From: Taeniopygia guttata | Lineage: Eukaryota > Chordata > Aves > Passeriformes > Estrildidae | Assembly (NCBI RefSeq): GCF_048771995.1 | Contig: NC_133043.1 | Coordinates: 9,256,501 to 9,320,500, forward strand | Direction: 5' to 3' | Length of the DNA stretch: 64,000 bases | Shown here: positions 33,531-46,700 of the stretch, one piece after another | Layout: every line of letters starts with the position of its first letter | Position numbering within the stretch: position 1 is the stretch's first letter | The notes under the pieces: model-generated | What the model saw: only the letters and a program-made list of their open reading frames with translations | Database searches by the model: none | What the model was told of the DNA's origin: nothing | Program-made: the position numbers and the translations under genes

Positions 33531-36500
33531 ATGGCGGCGCGGCGGGGCCGTGCGGCCCAGAACCGGACTCCTCCTGGTACGGCTCGGCAGCAGGGCCGGA
33601 CCAGCCCCTTCCCGCGGTGGAGGCGGCCAGAACCAGCCCCTTCCCTTCCCTTGCCCGGCCTGCCCTCACTGTGAATTTGGGGTTTTGTGTAAAGGAGCGG
33701 GAAGGGCCCGGGGGTGAGGGGAGCAGCCCCCGGTGGGGTCCCCTGAGCTCGGCCGGGCCCGCGGGTGATGCAGGAGCTGCCCCGCAGCCGGCTCGGCCTG
33801 GGTTGGTGTTCCAGAGCTGCTCTGCCGCTGAAATCCAGGGCTGGTTACCCGAGCCCTGCACAGGGAATCTGTGTGCTTGGAGCTGGAAACTCCTCAGGAA
33901 TGTCTTGTTCCACCTGCAGGGATCTGTCTTTATTTGCATTTGTCTTACCGTTGTCTTCCATCTGAATAAAGTGTGAGACACTTCACTCCTACTTGACCCA
34001 CTTTGGTCTTTGCAGCTTCTCAGAGGTTCATTTTTTTCAATTACAAGAGATGCTGAATTTAATTGTTTGTTGCAACCTTGAAGAGAAATAATCCCAAAAC
34101 ATAGTTCAGCTGGAAAATCATTAACCAGCCTGAGAGGAATATGGTGCTTCCTTGGGAGACTGAAGAAGTCTCTTCATCTGTTTTTCAGGCAGGAAGGAAA
34201 AGACTTTTGAACAGTCCTCTTCAACTATTCTAGAAGAGCCTGAGCCTGTTCCGTATGTTCTGAAAGGAAAGGACATCCAGGCACTTGAAATTAAGGTGGA
34301 GGACCTGGAGAAAGTATGTATGAGTATTTTTACTGCTAGAAACAGCTGCCTTAACTGACACTCTCCTTTTGGGTGTTTAGCAGAGGGTGCTGCCCATTTA
34401 CATAAGCCAAAACTTACTCCAGCAGGTGAGTTTTCCTGCCATTCTGTCTGTCAGGATTTTTATAATGATAAAATGCCAGCTCATCAGGTTTAGTTGCTAA
34501 AAGTAAAGGATTATAAGTGCCTATACAGTCCTTTCAAATGGAAGCATAAGTCGTCTGCCTCTTCAAAATTACATCTTCAACTTTCTGATCTAATAAGACT
34601 TGTAAGTCGTTTCGTAGCTCTCATGACTTTCCTTGCAAAGCTCAGATCATAGTGTGTGAGTGGAAGCATTTGAGTGACACAGCAGCAGGAATCTCTTCTG
34701 CAAAGTGATATAAAACTCTCATTTTTTCCCCCCTGTTATAAAGCAAGATCCAGAGGAGTGAGATAGTAACTAAGTTGGTATCTGCACAGCTATGCAAGGT
34801 GTCTTGTAGAGGAAGAATCATAGAAGATTTGGCTTGGAAAGAACCTTAAAACTCATCTATTTCCACCCCCCCTGCCATGGGCAGAGACACCTTCCACTAT
34901 TCCAGGTTGTTCCAATCCCTCAATCCAGCCTGGCCTTGGACACTTCCAGGGATGGCACAGCCACAGCTTCTCTGGGCACCCTGTGCCAGGCCCTCACTAC
35001 CTTCACAGGGAAGAATTTTTCTAAGATAATCTAAACCTGTTCTTTACTTGGAGTCCATTCCTTCCTTGTCCTGTTGTTACATGTCTGTGTGCAAAGTCCC
35101 TCTCCAGGACTCGCAGGACCCTTGCAGGAAGTGTACTGACATGACTACTGTGCATATCCTGCGAGTCTCAGATGGAATAAAGGTGAGTCAGGGTGTACCT
35201 AATTGCACTGTGTTTATTTCCTTAAGCTGCATGCTCCACGCCTCGCCTGTGATGCTGGGAGAATTCTAGTTCGGAAGAATTACCTTGTCCGAAAACACCG
35301 ACCCAAGGAGGTGGCACATCTCGTGGCACATCCTCTTCCCCCCAGGGCACCTAGGGGACCACTGACTTTTCCTGGTAGGATTCAACTTCACTTCTTGCCT
35401 CTGGGTTTTGATTTTGCTAAGCCAAACTTTAGTGACCTGGCTCTGGGCTTGGGTATTTTTATATGTGTGTTGTAGGATCAAGACAGTTTGATGATGGCTG
35501 TGAAGAGATCCTCCCTCATCATATTTTGGGAAGTCTCCAGGAGTTTAGGATGGAAGCCTTGGCCAGAAGAAACACTCAGGTTGGTTTGTAGAGTTAGGAA
35601 AATGGTGCTGCACAGCACTTTTCCAGAGGCAGAGTGTGGTGCCTGCAGTACCTTTGGTGCTTTCCAGCACCTATGAGGAGCAGGGCAGGCCTGAGGTGTG
35701 GTTTTCCCAGCCTCATCACACTCTGGGGGAGGGTTTGCCTTTGGAGAAACTGCACCAGCAGGTTTATATCCTGTTGTAGTCCAGGACCAGGTCACAGAGG
35801 GAACAATTACACCGGCTTCCTCTTCCATGTGTACCCTGCTGATGGTTTCAGAGAAGAGCTGGTGTTGAAATGCCATTGCTGGAGTGTCATTACTCAGATA
35901 AATATTTCCATTGTATCTTAGTGTGTCTCTACTGCCCTAGTTTCCTTCCTCTCAGATTGCTGATGTAACAGTGCTGTCGGTCTGAAGAATTCTTCCCTCC
36001 TTCCCTCTCCCATTCCTGTTTTGGTGTGCATGGAGAGGTTCATTTAATGTTTCATTTCTCATCAGCTAGCAGATGCTATTAAGGTTCCTCATCCAGATGT
36101 TACTGCCGCAGCTTTAGAAGAGGAACACGGAGGAGAGAAGAAAGAAAAGGCACGTCAGGCCCACCTACTAGAGCACAAAGCTTTCCAGAACTGGAGGCAT
36201 CAGATGGCAATCAGGAAAAAGCAGGAGAAACACCTAGGAGGTGAGAGAAGCTAAGGAGGTCTAAGGAGAATTCTGTGAAATTCTGTGTGCAGGTGGAAAA
36301 ATTTGATGTCCCCAAACCGCAGCCGTCGTTGCCAACCAGGGTTAATCCTACTGCCATTGCAGTCTAATTCCATGTTCTCAGAGCTCCCACACTGCTCATG
36401 CTGTTGGCTCTGGATGTGGTGGAAAGGTGAGCTGGTGGCTCTAGCTGGGGAGAGGGAGGTGGATTTGGCAGGGAACAGTGTAAGTGGGTTACAGGTGAAC

Positions 36501-39500
36501 CATAACAGTGGCAAAGGGTGTGCCCAGAAGTGCAGCACCAATGATGTGACGTTTTTTATTTATAGAAATTCTTCACAGGCCAGAGAATGAATTGCTGATG
36601 AACATGTCAGACAATTACAGGCAAATCCAGGAAGAACGTGACCTCATTGACCGGAGTCTCCCTGCCCTGTTTCCTGGAAAGGTGAGAGCCCCACTTCCTG
36701 TGTGTCCTGACTGTGCTGCTCTTGCGACACAGCGCAGACACTGCTCCAAGTGAGTCTCTGAAGTGCTGTCAGGAGGTGTTTATCAAAGCCACTCTGAATC
36801 CCTCAGCTTGGTGTCTGAGCAGAGCTTTCGGGGACACGAAAAATAAAAACTGAATTGTGCTGTGCGTACCAGTCAGGGGAAAGTGGTGATGAGCAAGTGG
36901 CATTTCTTGTTTCTCACCAAAGACTGTTGTGACCTGGGAAGTGCCATGGGCACGTGTCACAATTGCTGTTCCAGGGGCAGAAAGGTTGATAGCTTCAGGC
37001 TTGGATTTTAGTGATTGCCATGGAGAAAAGGGCATGGGTAAGGCAGGAGGGTTATGGGAGTATTGTGTTAAAATTCTTTTTTCACATTTATAGCACTATC
37101 AAAGAATTTGCATTTGTTTGAGGCTTTATTTTAATATCATTCAACTTTCATGTGCACTAGATAGAAGAGAGTTCTTTTGTCTTTGACAGCAGCCTGATAG
37201 AAATTTCGCTTGCTCTGCAGAAATGGATAATTCATAGACTTTTAAAATGCTCAAATAGTCAGGGTTAGGCCTCTTTTTAGCTTCAAGTGCCTCTGAAAAT
37301 AGCAGGTATCTGCATAACTATCCACAACAATCAGTGGGAGCCTTTTTTCCCACCCTAGGGATACCGAGTGGGAAGCGAGTTCTGGAGCCTTCCTGAGCAA
37401 ATTGGGGATGAACTCACCGGGCTGACCGTGACCCTGACCCGGACAGAGTGTGGGCACCCAGAACCACTCACTCATGTGGGGAAACCCCCAACTGTCCAGA
37501 GGGAAACAGGTAAGGGAACACTGCAGAGAGGTGATTCCAAAGAAACGGGGCACAAGTGTGGAGGAAGCAGCTCCTTCCCTGCTGAGCCTCCTCTTTAAAA
37601 CACTGCAAGGCCAAAGTTTGGCAGAGAATGCAATTTGATTAGGCATGTGGGTGTGTAGAGAGTGAGCTCTTGTATGGGTATTGCCACAGGTCTGAAGCCT
37701 CCGAAGAGGATTCCTTGCCACCTAAACTGGGATAAGAGTCTTTTCCTGAAACATCGACAGCAGGAGCTAAAACCTCTCCTAGAGGAGCTGGGCTTCCATA
37801 AGCCGGTGAGAGGAACAAGGACATTCTTGTCAGATGCTGTAGAGTAACAAAATTACCAGGAGTTGGATTGAAAAAAGCGTTAGGAAACTAAAACTTGGTC
37901 CCACGGTGCTTTTCATGGAAGTTCCTGCATTTTCAAAGGGCCACACCTATGAAAGAGTTGTCTGACCTCCTGAAATGTTGCATGGAGTGGTCTAGGGGCC
38001 TCAGAATAGGATGCCAGCCCAGCAGCATGCAGCTTCCAGGACCTAGGCAAAGAAGAATCTGCCAAGTACTGGTGCAGGACTTTTTAATGCTGTGGGGCAG
38101 AGGGAAGAGATCTTTACCCATGTGGAAGACACACTCTGAAATAAACTCCTGAAGGCAGATGGCCCCTCCTCCTACAAACAGAACAAACATCACATTTTTT
38201 TGTCTTTGAAACCTGTCTCTGAGGATGACAAACATGTGAAGGACATTTTCTCTGTGCATCATTGCTAGTGGGGGGTGGAATTATTTAGGATTCTTGGGAA
38301 TCTCAGAATTGGTTCTTTTCCTGTGTCCCTTGAGCCTTTTTCAGATGCCTCTAAAAACCATTGTAGGAGCAAGAAATCACAACTTCACTTTACTTGGCTA
38401 AGTTAGTGCATTTGTCTGGTGTTTTAATGTCCTTTCTATGTAGAAAAGCAACTGTGAGTTGGTAATTTCTGTGTATGTCCAGGATCTGGAAGGACTGGAG
38501 GTGATTGGGAAAGGACAGCCTTTCACATCTGTCTCAGCCGAGGCTTTTCTACATACCAACATTTCTGAAGAAATTGAAACCCTGTAAGTTCTACTTTGTG
38601 GCATACTTTGTGGCAAAATAAAGAATTTTGGTGTGCACTACCAGTCTGTGAGGATATCCTTAGCTGTTCTTATCCAGAATGAAGACAAATCTCCACTGGG
38701 ACACAATAAAAAGGCATATTCTTATATTATAATCACCAGATCTAGGAGCCTTTGTGCCTTGGGGCCTTGTGTCTAAGGAGCAAGAATCAGAGAAGAGTTT
38801 TGTTGAGGCTCTTCCTCCAGTCTCCACTCTTTGTGGCTTCAGAGCTTAGATCAGGCTGGGTGGGATTCTACTCTCAATCACCTCCATTTGATTGTCTTTT
38901 TCCACCCTTCCATCATTACTTTCCTAGTTTTCCCTGTCTTGTCCATCTGTTACAGGCACAGCCTGAGGGCCTCTTGTCCTTTTTCAGTCATGTAATTCAG
39001 ACAGGTCTCATTCTTTAATATAATGGCTGTCCTGTCCTCCTTGCCAGCATCATGTAGCTAGATGGGTTCACCACATCTGCAGGGCTCTGTCCCTAAACAG
39101 ATTAGTGTGTGAGAAAATATGAAATGGAATTATTTCTTACAGGGTCTTGTAAATCACCCCTGGTTCTCCCCTCTCTGGAAGTGAATTTCACTCCATGAAA
39201 ATGCTGGCTTTTGTTTTCTTTAGCAGTGACCCCGTAGGTGACTTCTTCACTGCAGTTCCAGAAGCTGAAAGAGTTCCATCTTTAATTTTCTGTGGCCAGC
39301 CTGCTCGTTGGATCAAGGGCATCACTGCTTGCAGGGTAATTGTGAGATTTTAATTGTTTAGTCAAGCTAAGCCTATCTGAGCTCCCAAGTCACAGTTGTA
39401 CAATACGTGTCACTCCAAGGCCACAGAATGGGGGATTTATTCTGTATATAATAGAGTATCCCTGTGTTTGCTTCAGAGTGATCTAGGAACACAGGGGCTG

Positions 39501-42500
39501 TGGTTGTGGTGTGCAGTTCAGATTCCCAGGCTTTCTCTGGATAGAGGCCACTTCTTTGGACCTGCCTTACAAGTTTTCCTACAAAGGCTCAGCCCCTTAT
39601 TTGAGCTGTGACTTCATGCAGGATAAATCCTACCAGACAGAGTAGAAATTGTTATCTTTTTCCTCTTCCTTGTAGAAGGAAATTGGTATTGCTGCCCGGC
39701 TCACCTTTGAGACTCTGGCTAGTGAGAAGGCTGAAAGCTTCCTGACAGTGATCAATGATGGCAGAGCTGCCATTTGGTACAACTGGATGAGGCTTCCTCA
39801 GCAGATCCCCTCCAGAGAAGTCAAGGGGAGGAGAGTGCCCTGTTTTTACTTTGATACCAGACCAGGTATGAGACCTGCTGGTCTCCAAGACCTTTGTACC
39901 TCAAGCACAGAGCAGGAATTTGGGAGTTACCCTGGATGTGGAGTCTGACTAATGGCAGAGCACTGCTGGGTAATTTCTCTTGAGGAAGCCACCCTGGGTG
40001 TCAGAGCTGACTCACCCCAAAAGAGCTGTGCAAGGCAGATCCCTCTCCTGGAACTTAAAGGAAAGGAGGTTGCTTCTGCTCTGAGTGTAAATGGGTGGAA
40101 TATTGAGAAGTGAATAATTTTCTGGTGGCAAACAGGTCATAATCTTCTGGAGAGAAAACTGAGCTTGCTGTAGGAGAGTGCAATGGGAATAATGCCAGTT
40201 CAGGAACATAAGGGATTGAGAGTAAATCTGGAAGGAGAATGATAGCTGGATGAAGTGTGATAGCCAGCTAAACTATGGGGAAAGAGTCTCCTAGAAAGAT
40301 AAGGACACTTGGGATGGTGTTGGAAAAGGGTCAGGCTAACCAGGTGGTTTCTTGCTCACCAATGCATTTTCTCTCTTATTTCAGGTGTAATTTTGCCTGG
40401 AGAAACTCGGAGGTTTTCTTTCATTTTCAAGTCAGAGAGAGCAGGCATTTTCAGTGAGCCCTGGGAATTTAGGACACATCCTCTGTTATTAGGAGGAGCT
40501 CTGCTTCAGGTGACCCTTTGGGGAATTGCTGTGTATGAGGATAAATTTGCTGACTTCAGAGAGAAATTGGAGGTAACCAAGCATGTAGCTGGGTAACTGA
40601 GCTTTGAACTTTATATGCAAATAGAGGATAAGGGTGGGAGTGGACAACATGGTATTTTTATTGTTGTGCAATTACTGCTGAGAGTGAGATTTACAGAATG
40701 TCTGCACATACTTGAGCAGGTTTGCTAAATGAAATGAGGAACTCTGCAGTCTATTGTAATGTTGTTACTAAAGACATGACTGTCTCCTAAAGTGTTCACA
40801 CTGGTCCTTTAAAGAATGAAATTTCTGTTGGTAATTAATTTCATTAGTTATTTAGTGGGAAGTAGTGTACTGCTGTACACTATTATAGCAGTTAAGGTAT
40901 AAATTGAAAATTACACTATGCTTTGAAAAGTATAGTTTGGGGGCAGGATTTGTAGAGTTTATTTGAAAAGCTGTTGGAAGTATTGCTCTGCTCAGCGGGG
41001 TTTGCAGTTGTTCATGTCCTTAAAACTCAGTATAATGAATAGTGGGTTACAGGTGGGACTGAGTTTGTGTGTTTGCATATGGAATGAGGACTCACACATG
41101 CTGTTCCTGTTGTGGTGCCTCAGAGCGAGCTGGCTGCTCGAGAAGGTGCTTCTATAGTCAAAGACATCCTGAATGAACTTCTTGACCAAGTTGGGACGCC
41201 TGAGCGCACCCCATCTCCTGTGGATGCCTATGTCACAGAGGAAGAGCTGTTCCACAGGAAAAATCCCCAGGTGAGGATTGCTGCTGTATGGACTGCACAA
41301 CTGAAATAAGTGGGGAGGGCAGATCCATGGGGCTGCTAATCCTGTATTCTGCAGCTGGCAGAGTCTGTTGTGGAGGCTTTAACAGTTGGGTTTGAAGAGG
41401 GAAGGTGCAGCTCACGTTTACCTTTCCTCCCATTGTTACAGTTGCATTATCAGCATCAAGTGGTAAAACAGCTGCATAAACTATGGAGACAGCACCTGCC
41501 TGTGCCTTCAGTCTTGGAGGAGGAAGAGCCCTTGGACCAGAGGAGCACTGCAGAGGACATGGAGTACCAGGACAGCACCTTGGAGACTCCCTCTGCCTGG
41601 AGCAGCACCACTGAGCTCCCGTGTGGGAAGTACACATCAGAGGAGGCTCCAAGGGAAAGGAGCACTGAGAAGGAAGAAGCAGGTCCTTCAGGATGGAACC
41701 TTTCCCTCGAGGACCTTAAACAGGTGGTCACCTCTGTTCCCACAAGCTGATGGGCTGTTAATTCCCCTACAAACAGTATGCTCACACTGCCCCAGTGGAG
41801 CACACCTAAGGGCTGCTGCCAATATGGTGGGAGTTTGTGAGATTTACAAGATTTACTTTTAGGATGTGTGTTTGCTCTGCTGACCACACCCTCAGTGATC
41901 TTGTAAAGAGATTCCCGAGAGAGACTTTGTGGGCTGTTGTGCGAAGAAGAAAAGAGAAGCACACAATATAATAGATATTTTAAGCTCTTCCTCCATTAGC
42001 TTTTGTCATCCCAGGACTGAATGTGGAGGCAGGCTGGGTTTACAGCCTGCTGTGTCTCCCCCAAGGGCTCTTCTCCTTTGAGAGTCCTTCCTATTCATCA
42101 GAGAACTAAGGGAGCACTCATGACAAGCTGTGGATGATGTACAGACCTCCTTAGATTAAAGCAAGAGTGCTTTGGATTCTGACAACGATTTTTCTGTAGT
42201 GCTCTCTTGGAAATGTCTCTGTTGTTTTTATAACTAAGCTTTACTAGGGAGCCTTCTAGCTTGATAGAATCTCTGTTTCCCAGAACACCTGAAGTTGCAA
42301 AGGGGCTTAATATCGGTCTGATGAGGGAATCTGGGTTTGTTCTGCAGATCTTGGGTACCTTGGCCATATCCTCGGTGTGTAGGAAGCCCCATTTGGGTGT
42401 GTAAGTGCCCAGTGCAGCCTGGTTTCAGATTAGTGTCCAGGAAGAGAGCTGTGGGCTGCTCCACTGAGCTCAGGGACTGAGAATAAAGACTGAGAAGTGT

Positions 42501-45036
42501 TTCACAGCCCCTGTGAATTTTCTCTCGCAGGCTATAATGTCAATCTCCGGGGAAGAGCAGCAGGAAGAAGCACTGACCCAACTCAATAAGGCAGCTCTGG
42601 AGCTGTGTGTTGAACAGAGGCCAACTCAGTCAGACCTGCTGTATCCACTCTGGTGGGTTTCCTTTGCAAGGAAAAGCTTGTGGAAACACCGTGTGATCAA
42701 CAGCCTCAGAAAACTCTCTTGCAAGTGTTGTCCTCAGAGTGCACATAATTATATGAGGTCTAGAAGTCATCTTTACACCCTGGTTTTTTATAGCTTAATT
42801 GTAGCAGCTGTCTAGGACCCAAATGCCTTTTTTTCTTTTTTTTTTTTTTTTTTTCTAGGGATAAGTTTAGACTATTAAATGCATGTAATTTTGGAGAGTG
42901 TACAAGATTATTTCTGGCAAGATTATTCCAGACTGTATTTATGAAACCTTTGGGTATTTTCTGTACCCTTTTACTCAGATAACTGTCTCCTCCCTCATAC
43001 AGTCTCTCTGTTCTTTGCTCAGGCTTTCAGACTGTAAATAATATCAACAGCTTTGAGTTGCTTCTAAATTAAAAGGACGCAGGTTCCTCTTGGTAAACAC
43101 AGAGCAGGTTGATATAACAACATGTGTCATGTTGAGGAGCAGACCTAGTTTCACAGTAATATTTATGGGTTCCTGGGAGCCTGCTGATTTGCAAACCATT
43201 GAGACCTTGGAGGTCTCTAATGTGAGGAAAGCAGTTTAGCATCCCCCTGCACAGATGTTTAGACAGTGGGTGCTGTTTTGTTGGTTTAGTTGCACAGGAG
43301 AGCTGTCAGCCATAAGGTGCCTTCACTTCTGGGCACAAACAAGGTGGCAGTTGCTGCACCATCTCCCTTCTGATCTTGATCATTTTCTCAGCCTCCAGCT
43401 GTGGCGTAGAGCAGTTGATGACTTGGTGAGTTGTTCTCTGAGGCTGAGATCCGTGCTTGGTTTGACTAAGAAGGACACCTATGTAGAAGCTGTTCCAGAG
43501 GAAACAGGTAAATGGTGGTTTTAGCACAGCAGCTGCCTTCTGTGGGCTGTTGGAAATACAAAAAACATGATGAATTTGAACTGAAATGTCAATTTCAACA
43601 TGTCTCCCTGAGGAAGAAGCATCAGGAAGAAAACTGGCTGATTGTGTGACATTAACAATACTAATTAGGATCTGTGGTTTGGCATCAGTAAAAAAACACC
43701 CCAACAAAAAAAGCCTTTTAATTCAGCTAGGTTTAGCCATGGTTTTCACACAGACTGACCCAGAAAATACTGCTTCAATGACACCTCCTCATTCCTTATT
43801 TAAACAAAGAAGTCTTCAAGTCTATTGTTTTTCAGTGCAGTACATCTCAGATTAATAAAAAGAGGAGAATATACTGCAAAAGTAACACATCCCCACTGTG
43901 CTACTGCAGTGGGATGGACTTTCTGGATGTGTGGATGCTTTTGGTTAATTGAAATCCTTTTTTTTTTTGTAGAGGAAGTAAAGCAAGGAGGAGGAAAAAA
44001 AGGAGGAAAGGAAGACAAAATAGCTAGTAAGAAAGAAGAGAAAATGGATAAAGAAGGCAAAAAAAGTAGAGGGACATCAGGGAAAGAGAAAGCGGTAGGT
44101 GTTGGGATGCCTGGTGAGCCCTGAGTGCTGGAGACAGTGTGATCATCCTGAGGTTGTGTATCCTGAGTTTGAGCTGATTTCCAACCCAGTGAGAGAGGTG
44201 CTGCTGCTGGGAGATGCATCTTGAAGCAGTCTGAGCAGTGTCATGACCTACGTCCCTTTTCCCCTTGGTCTTTTCCTGATTAGGATCATTCAGGCAGCAA
44301 AAAGCTGAAAGCAAAAGATGAGAAGCAACTATCTTCCATTTCTGTGCAGGACATGAAAGGGGGAGCAGAGTCCATGAAAGGAAGAGATGACAAGCAGAAG
44401 GTGAAAGAGGAAGCTGCAACTACAGATGGGGCAGAACCTGTTCAGGAGCAGGTGGACTCTATTTTACATGAAGCATATCAGGAAAAGCTCTACATTGAAG
44501 TAAGTCTGACCAAAGCTTGTGTCCTTGTCTTGGTTTTGTTCTTTTTTTGTAACGCACACTGAGGCTCAGGGGGAGAGGCAAGCATTTTGTTAAACTCAGA
44601 AAACTGGCAGACATATGTCCCTTGTGCTGCAGCAAGGTAAGTGTGAAATCCAAATGAATTTGTTTCAGCCTGGAATCTGTTAGCAGAAATTCAGCCATCA
44701 CACAGCCACATGTGGGACTTCTATCTGGGATGTCTTTAGCATGGCTTGCAGACTCTGGAGGGATCAGCTGAATTAATTGTACTGCAGATAATGTTAAACA
44801 CACTTCATAGCCAGGGAAGTTATTACCAGAGCTCTGTCAGCAGCAGGCTGCCACTTCTGTGTGCTTATGTGTGTGCCCATATGAAAATGTCAGAAACCAT
44901 CTCTGCCAGTCTCAGCCTCAAGATTTCCTCGTGTGTTTTCACTGCAGCTGTCTTCTCTCAATTTCTGCAGGTTTACAGGCTGCTAAATTCAATGGTGAGT
45001 GAAATGGTGTCTTTATTTGAGGATCTGAAGCAGTAA
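33531..45036 (+). CDS. MYCBPAP: MYCBP-associated protein (AMAP-1)
   Basis: MYCBPAP binds MYCBP (AMY-1); it is testis-enriched and linked to spermatogenesis. Coding exons: 33531-33576, 34189-34313, 34381-34425, 35278-35374, 35476-35579, 36066-36240, 36566-36681, 37359-37509, 37690-37805, 38483-38583, 39224-39335, 39676-39865, 40385-40572, 41124-41270, 41442-41723, 42531-42652, 43392-43507, 43973-44094, 44284-44499, 44971-45036 (stop TAA). All phases agree, giving 878 residues against roughly 950 in human. Conserved blocks include ILPHHILGSLQEF, GDELTGLTVT, FETLASEKAESFLTVINDG, WEFRTHPLLLGGALLQV, TPERTPSPVDAYVTEEEL, LNKAALELC and LRSVLGL. The penultimate part is Lys/Glu-rich. The start of exon 4 (35278) is the least certain: its acceptor tcggaag has a poor pyrimidine tract but is the only one that restores phase. 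The 15-codon exon 3 is also provisional. Confidence 0.92.
34816..35130 (-). mobile_element. CR1 LINE fragment in MYCBPAP intron 3
   Basis: Inverted CR1 3' end: on the plus strand it begins aatcatagaagatttggctt, then gccatgggcagagacacct, ccactattccaggttg, cttggacacttccagggatgg, and cttctctgggcaccctgtgcc, with a right end near gtccctctccaggact. The better-kept terminal word aatcatagaa makes it a little younger-looking than the copy in RSAD1. Confidence 0.88.
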
Positions 45037-45094
45037 CATGCTCTGAAGTGGGAGTGAAGCCCTTTGTATGTAGAAATAGACTTGCTTTAAAAAA

Positions 45095-45106
45095 AATAAA
45101 ATAAAT
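45095..45106 (+). terminator. MYCBPAP: MYCBPAP polyadenylation signal
   Basis: The tract aaaataaaataaataacc, about 60 bp after the stop codon, contains overlapping AATAAA hexamers at about 45095 and 45100. This gives a 3' UTR of roughly 80-90 bp. Confidence 0.75.
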
Positions 45107-46652
45107 AACCATATTTACAGAATGGAGTGGAGATTCTTCTTTCTGAAGTGATTCAGTGATTACAAATACCAGGCTGCCTCTTTTCTGACACACTGTGATG
45201 TGAGACTATTGCTAGATCATCTGTTACTGCTACAGATGATGCTTGCCAAGAAGAGACAAGGCAAGAAGTATTACCACCTCAGAAAACATTTAGACTGGAA
45301 AATACTGGTATTTCTGCTACAGGAGAATTTAAAAGTGACATTGAACATGAGGTATATTTTTAATGTCTTGATTGTGCTTTGGACTTGCTGACAGGAGGCT
45401 TCTCTGAGGCATTCTGCATCCCAGTAAAAACTCTCCCAAGGGGTGTGCCACCCTGCCTGGTTTTGCACTCACAGATTTCCTTCTTGTGCTGATCTTGCCA
45501 TCTCTTTCCACTGAGCTCCAGGTATCCATGCCCCATTCTGAGCCAGGTTTTGCCAAGACTAATGTCTCTTAAATGAGTGAAATTTGTGCTATAGAAGTTG
45601 TGAGCCACGGTAAGTCCTCATGATAGAGCCACCCCTCCTGTCTGTCCATCTGCCTGTGTGTCTGGGCTCATCAGCATTTTCCCTGTGTGTGCATCACTGC
45701 TGGAATAGGGCTTTTTGTGGAGGCATCCAGGCCTGAGCGTGGCACACTGGACTTGGAGGATCATTAACTGGGGATGGAGATCCAGCTAGAACTCTTAGGC
45801 AGCAGATGCCTATCCATGCTCAGCATTGCTCAGTCATGGGTTCAGTGGCTCCAGGTGTGTCCCTTGGGCACGTGCCCCTGTCCCTGGGCTGGCACACGGC
45901 TTGCAGCTGCACCTGTAGTGTGAAATGACTGCTCCTTCTGCTGAATTGGTGTCTTCTGCTTTCTCCTCTTAACTCCTGTGCTGTCTCTGGGGAGAGGATC
46001 TGTTTTTCCCCTTGGCTCCCAGCAGTACCATGGCAAAGAACAGCTTGTTTTTTTCACTGGCCAGGTGAGTCTCCTCATCTTTTGAGATATTTTCTCTTAG
46101 TGGGGTGTGGGGAAGGATTTTGGGTTCTATAGCAGCAGGAGCCTCCTCTGGCTTAGTGGGCACAGACCCATAAAGGGAATGTCTCTGCTCAGCATTCCTG
46201 GATTGAGAATTTCAGCAACATTTTGAGAATTAGGGGGAAAAAGGCCTGAAGTTGGGGTGTGTCTCACAGGCTCTGACAATAGCTCCTGCCTTCCTGGAGA
46301 TGATTATCAGCTTTGTGAATGTGCCCAACTCAAACTGTTCAAGCCATCTGTTTCTAGGAGAGAGGGAGTCTGCATGTTCTAGAGGACATGTGATTGTTGA
46401 AGAGGCAGGAATCCTTTTATTTGGTAGTTTTACCTTAAAGGAAGGCAAAGCCCATCCATGTCTCCATGGATCCATATCTTCAGTCCTATTGAAACCAGGC
46501 TCCATGTGTTCATCTACCCACAGGAAAATCTGTTAATACAACACGGGTAGATGAAAGTTTGACATCAGTCACGTACAATGGAAGAATGTCCTGTGCTGGC
46601 ATCTTCCCTTCCAGGGGGGAGACTGGTAGCAGAGGGCAGGTGGGCAGAGGGC

Positions 46653-46700
46653 AGTCTAATTGTGAATTAGACTATTCACAAACCTGTGAATAGTCTAATT
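46653..46700. repeat. Interlocking inverted repeats (competing hairpins)
   Basis: AATTAGACTATTCAC (46665-46679) is followed after 6 nt by its perfect reverse complement (46686-46700), a 15-bp stem. The left part of that arm, AATTAGACT (46665-46673), also pairs perfectly with AGTCTAATT at 46653-46661 across a 3-nt loop. One central arm can thus pair on either side. Confidence 0.9.

Noticed and set aside
32603-33981. Overlapping ORFs of 250-450 codons on both strands
   Set aside because: They are by-products of the stop-free 33-bp minisatellite. They have no splice structure or similarity to known proteins, and all six frames are open equally.
46030-46064. ATG with Kozak-like context followed by a GTGAGT donor (would encode MAKNSLFFSLA)
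   Set aside because: No downstream exon with a compatible acceptor and frame could be linked, and no promoter signal is obvious; probably chance.
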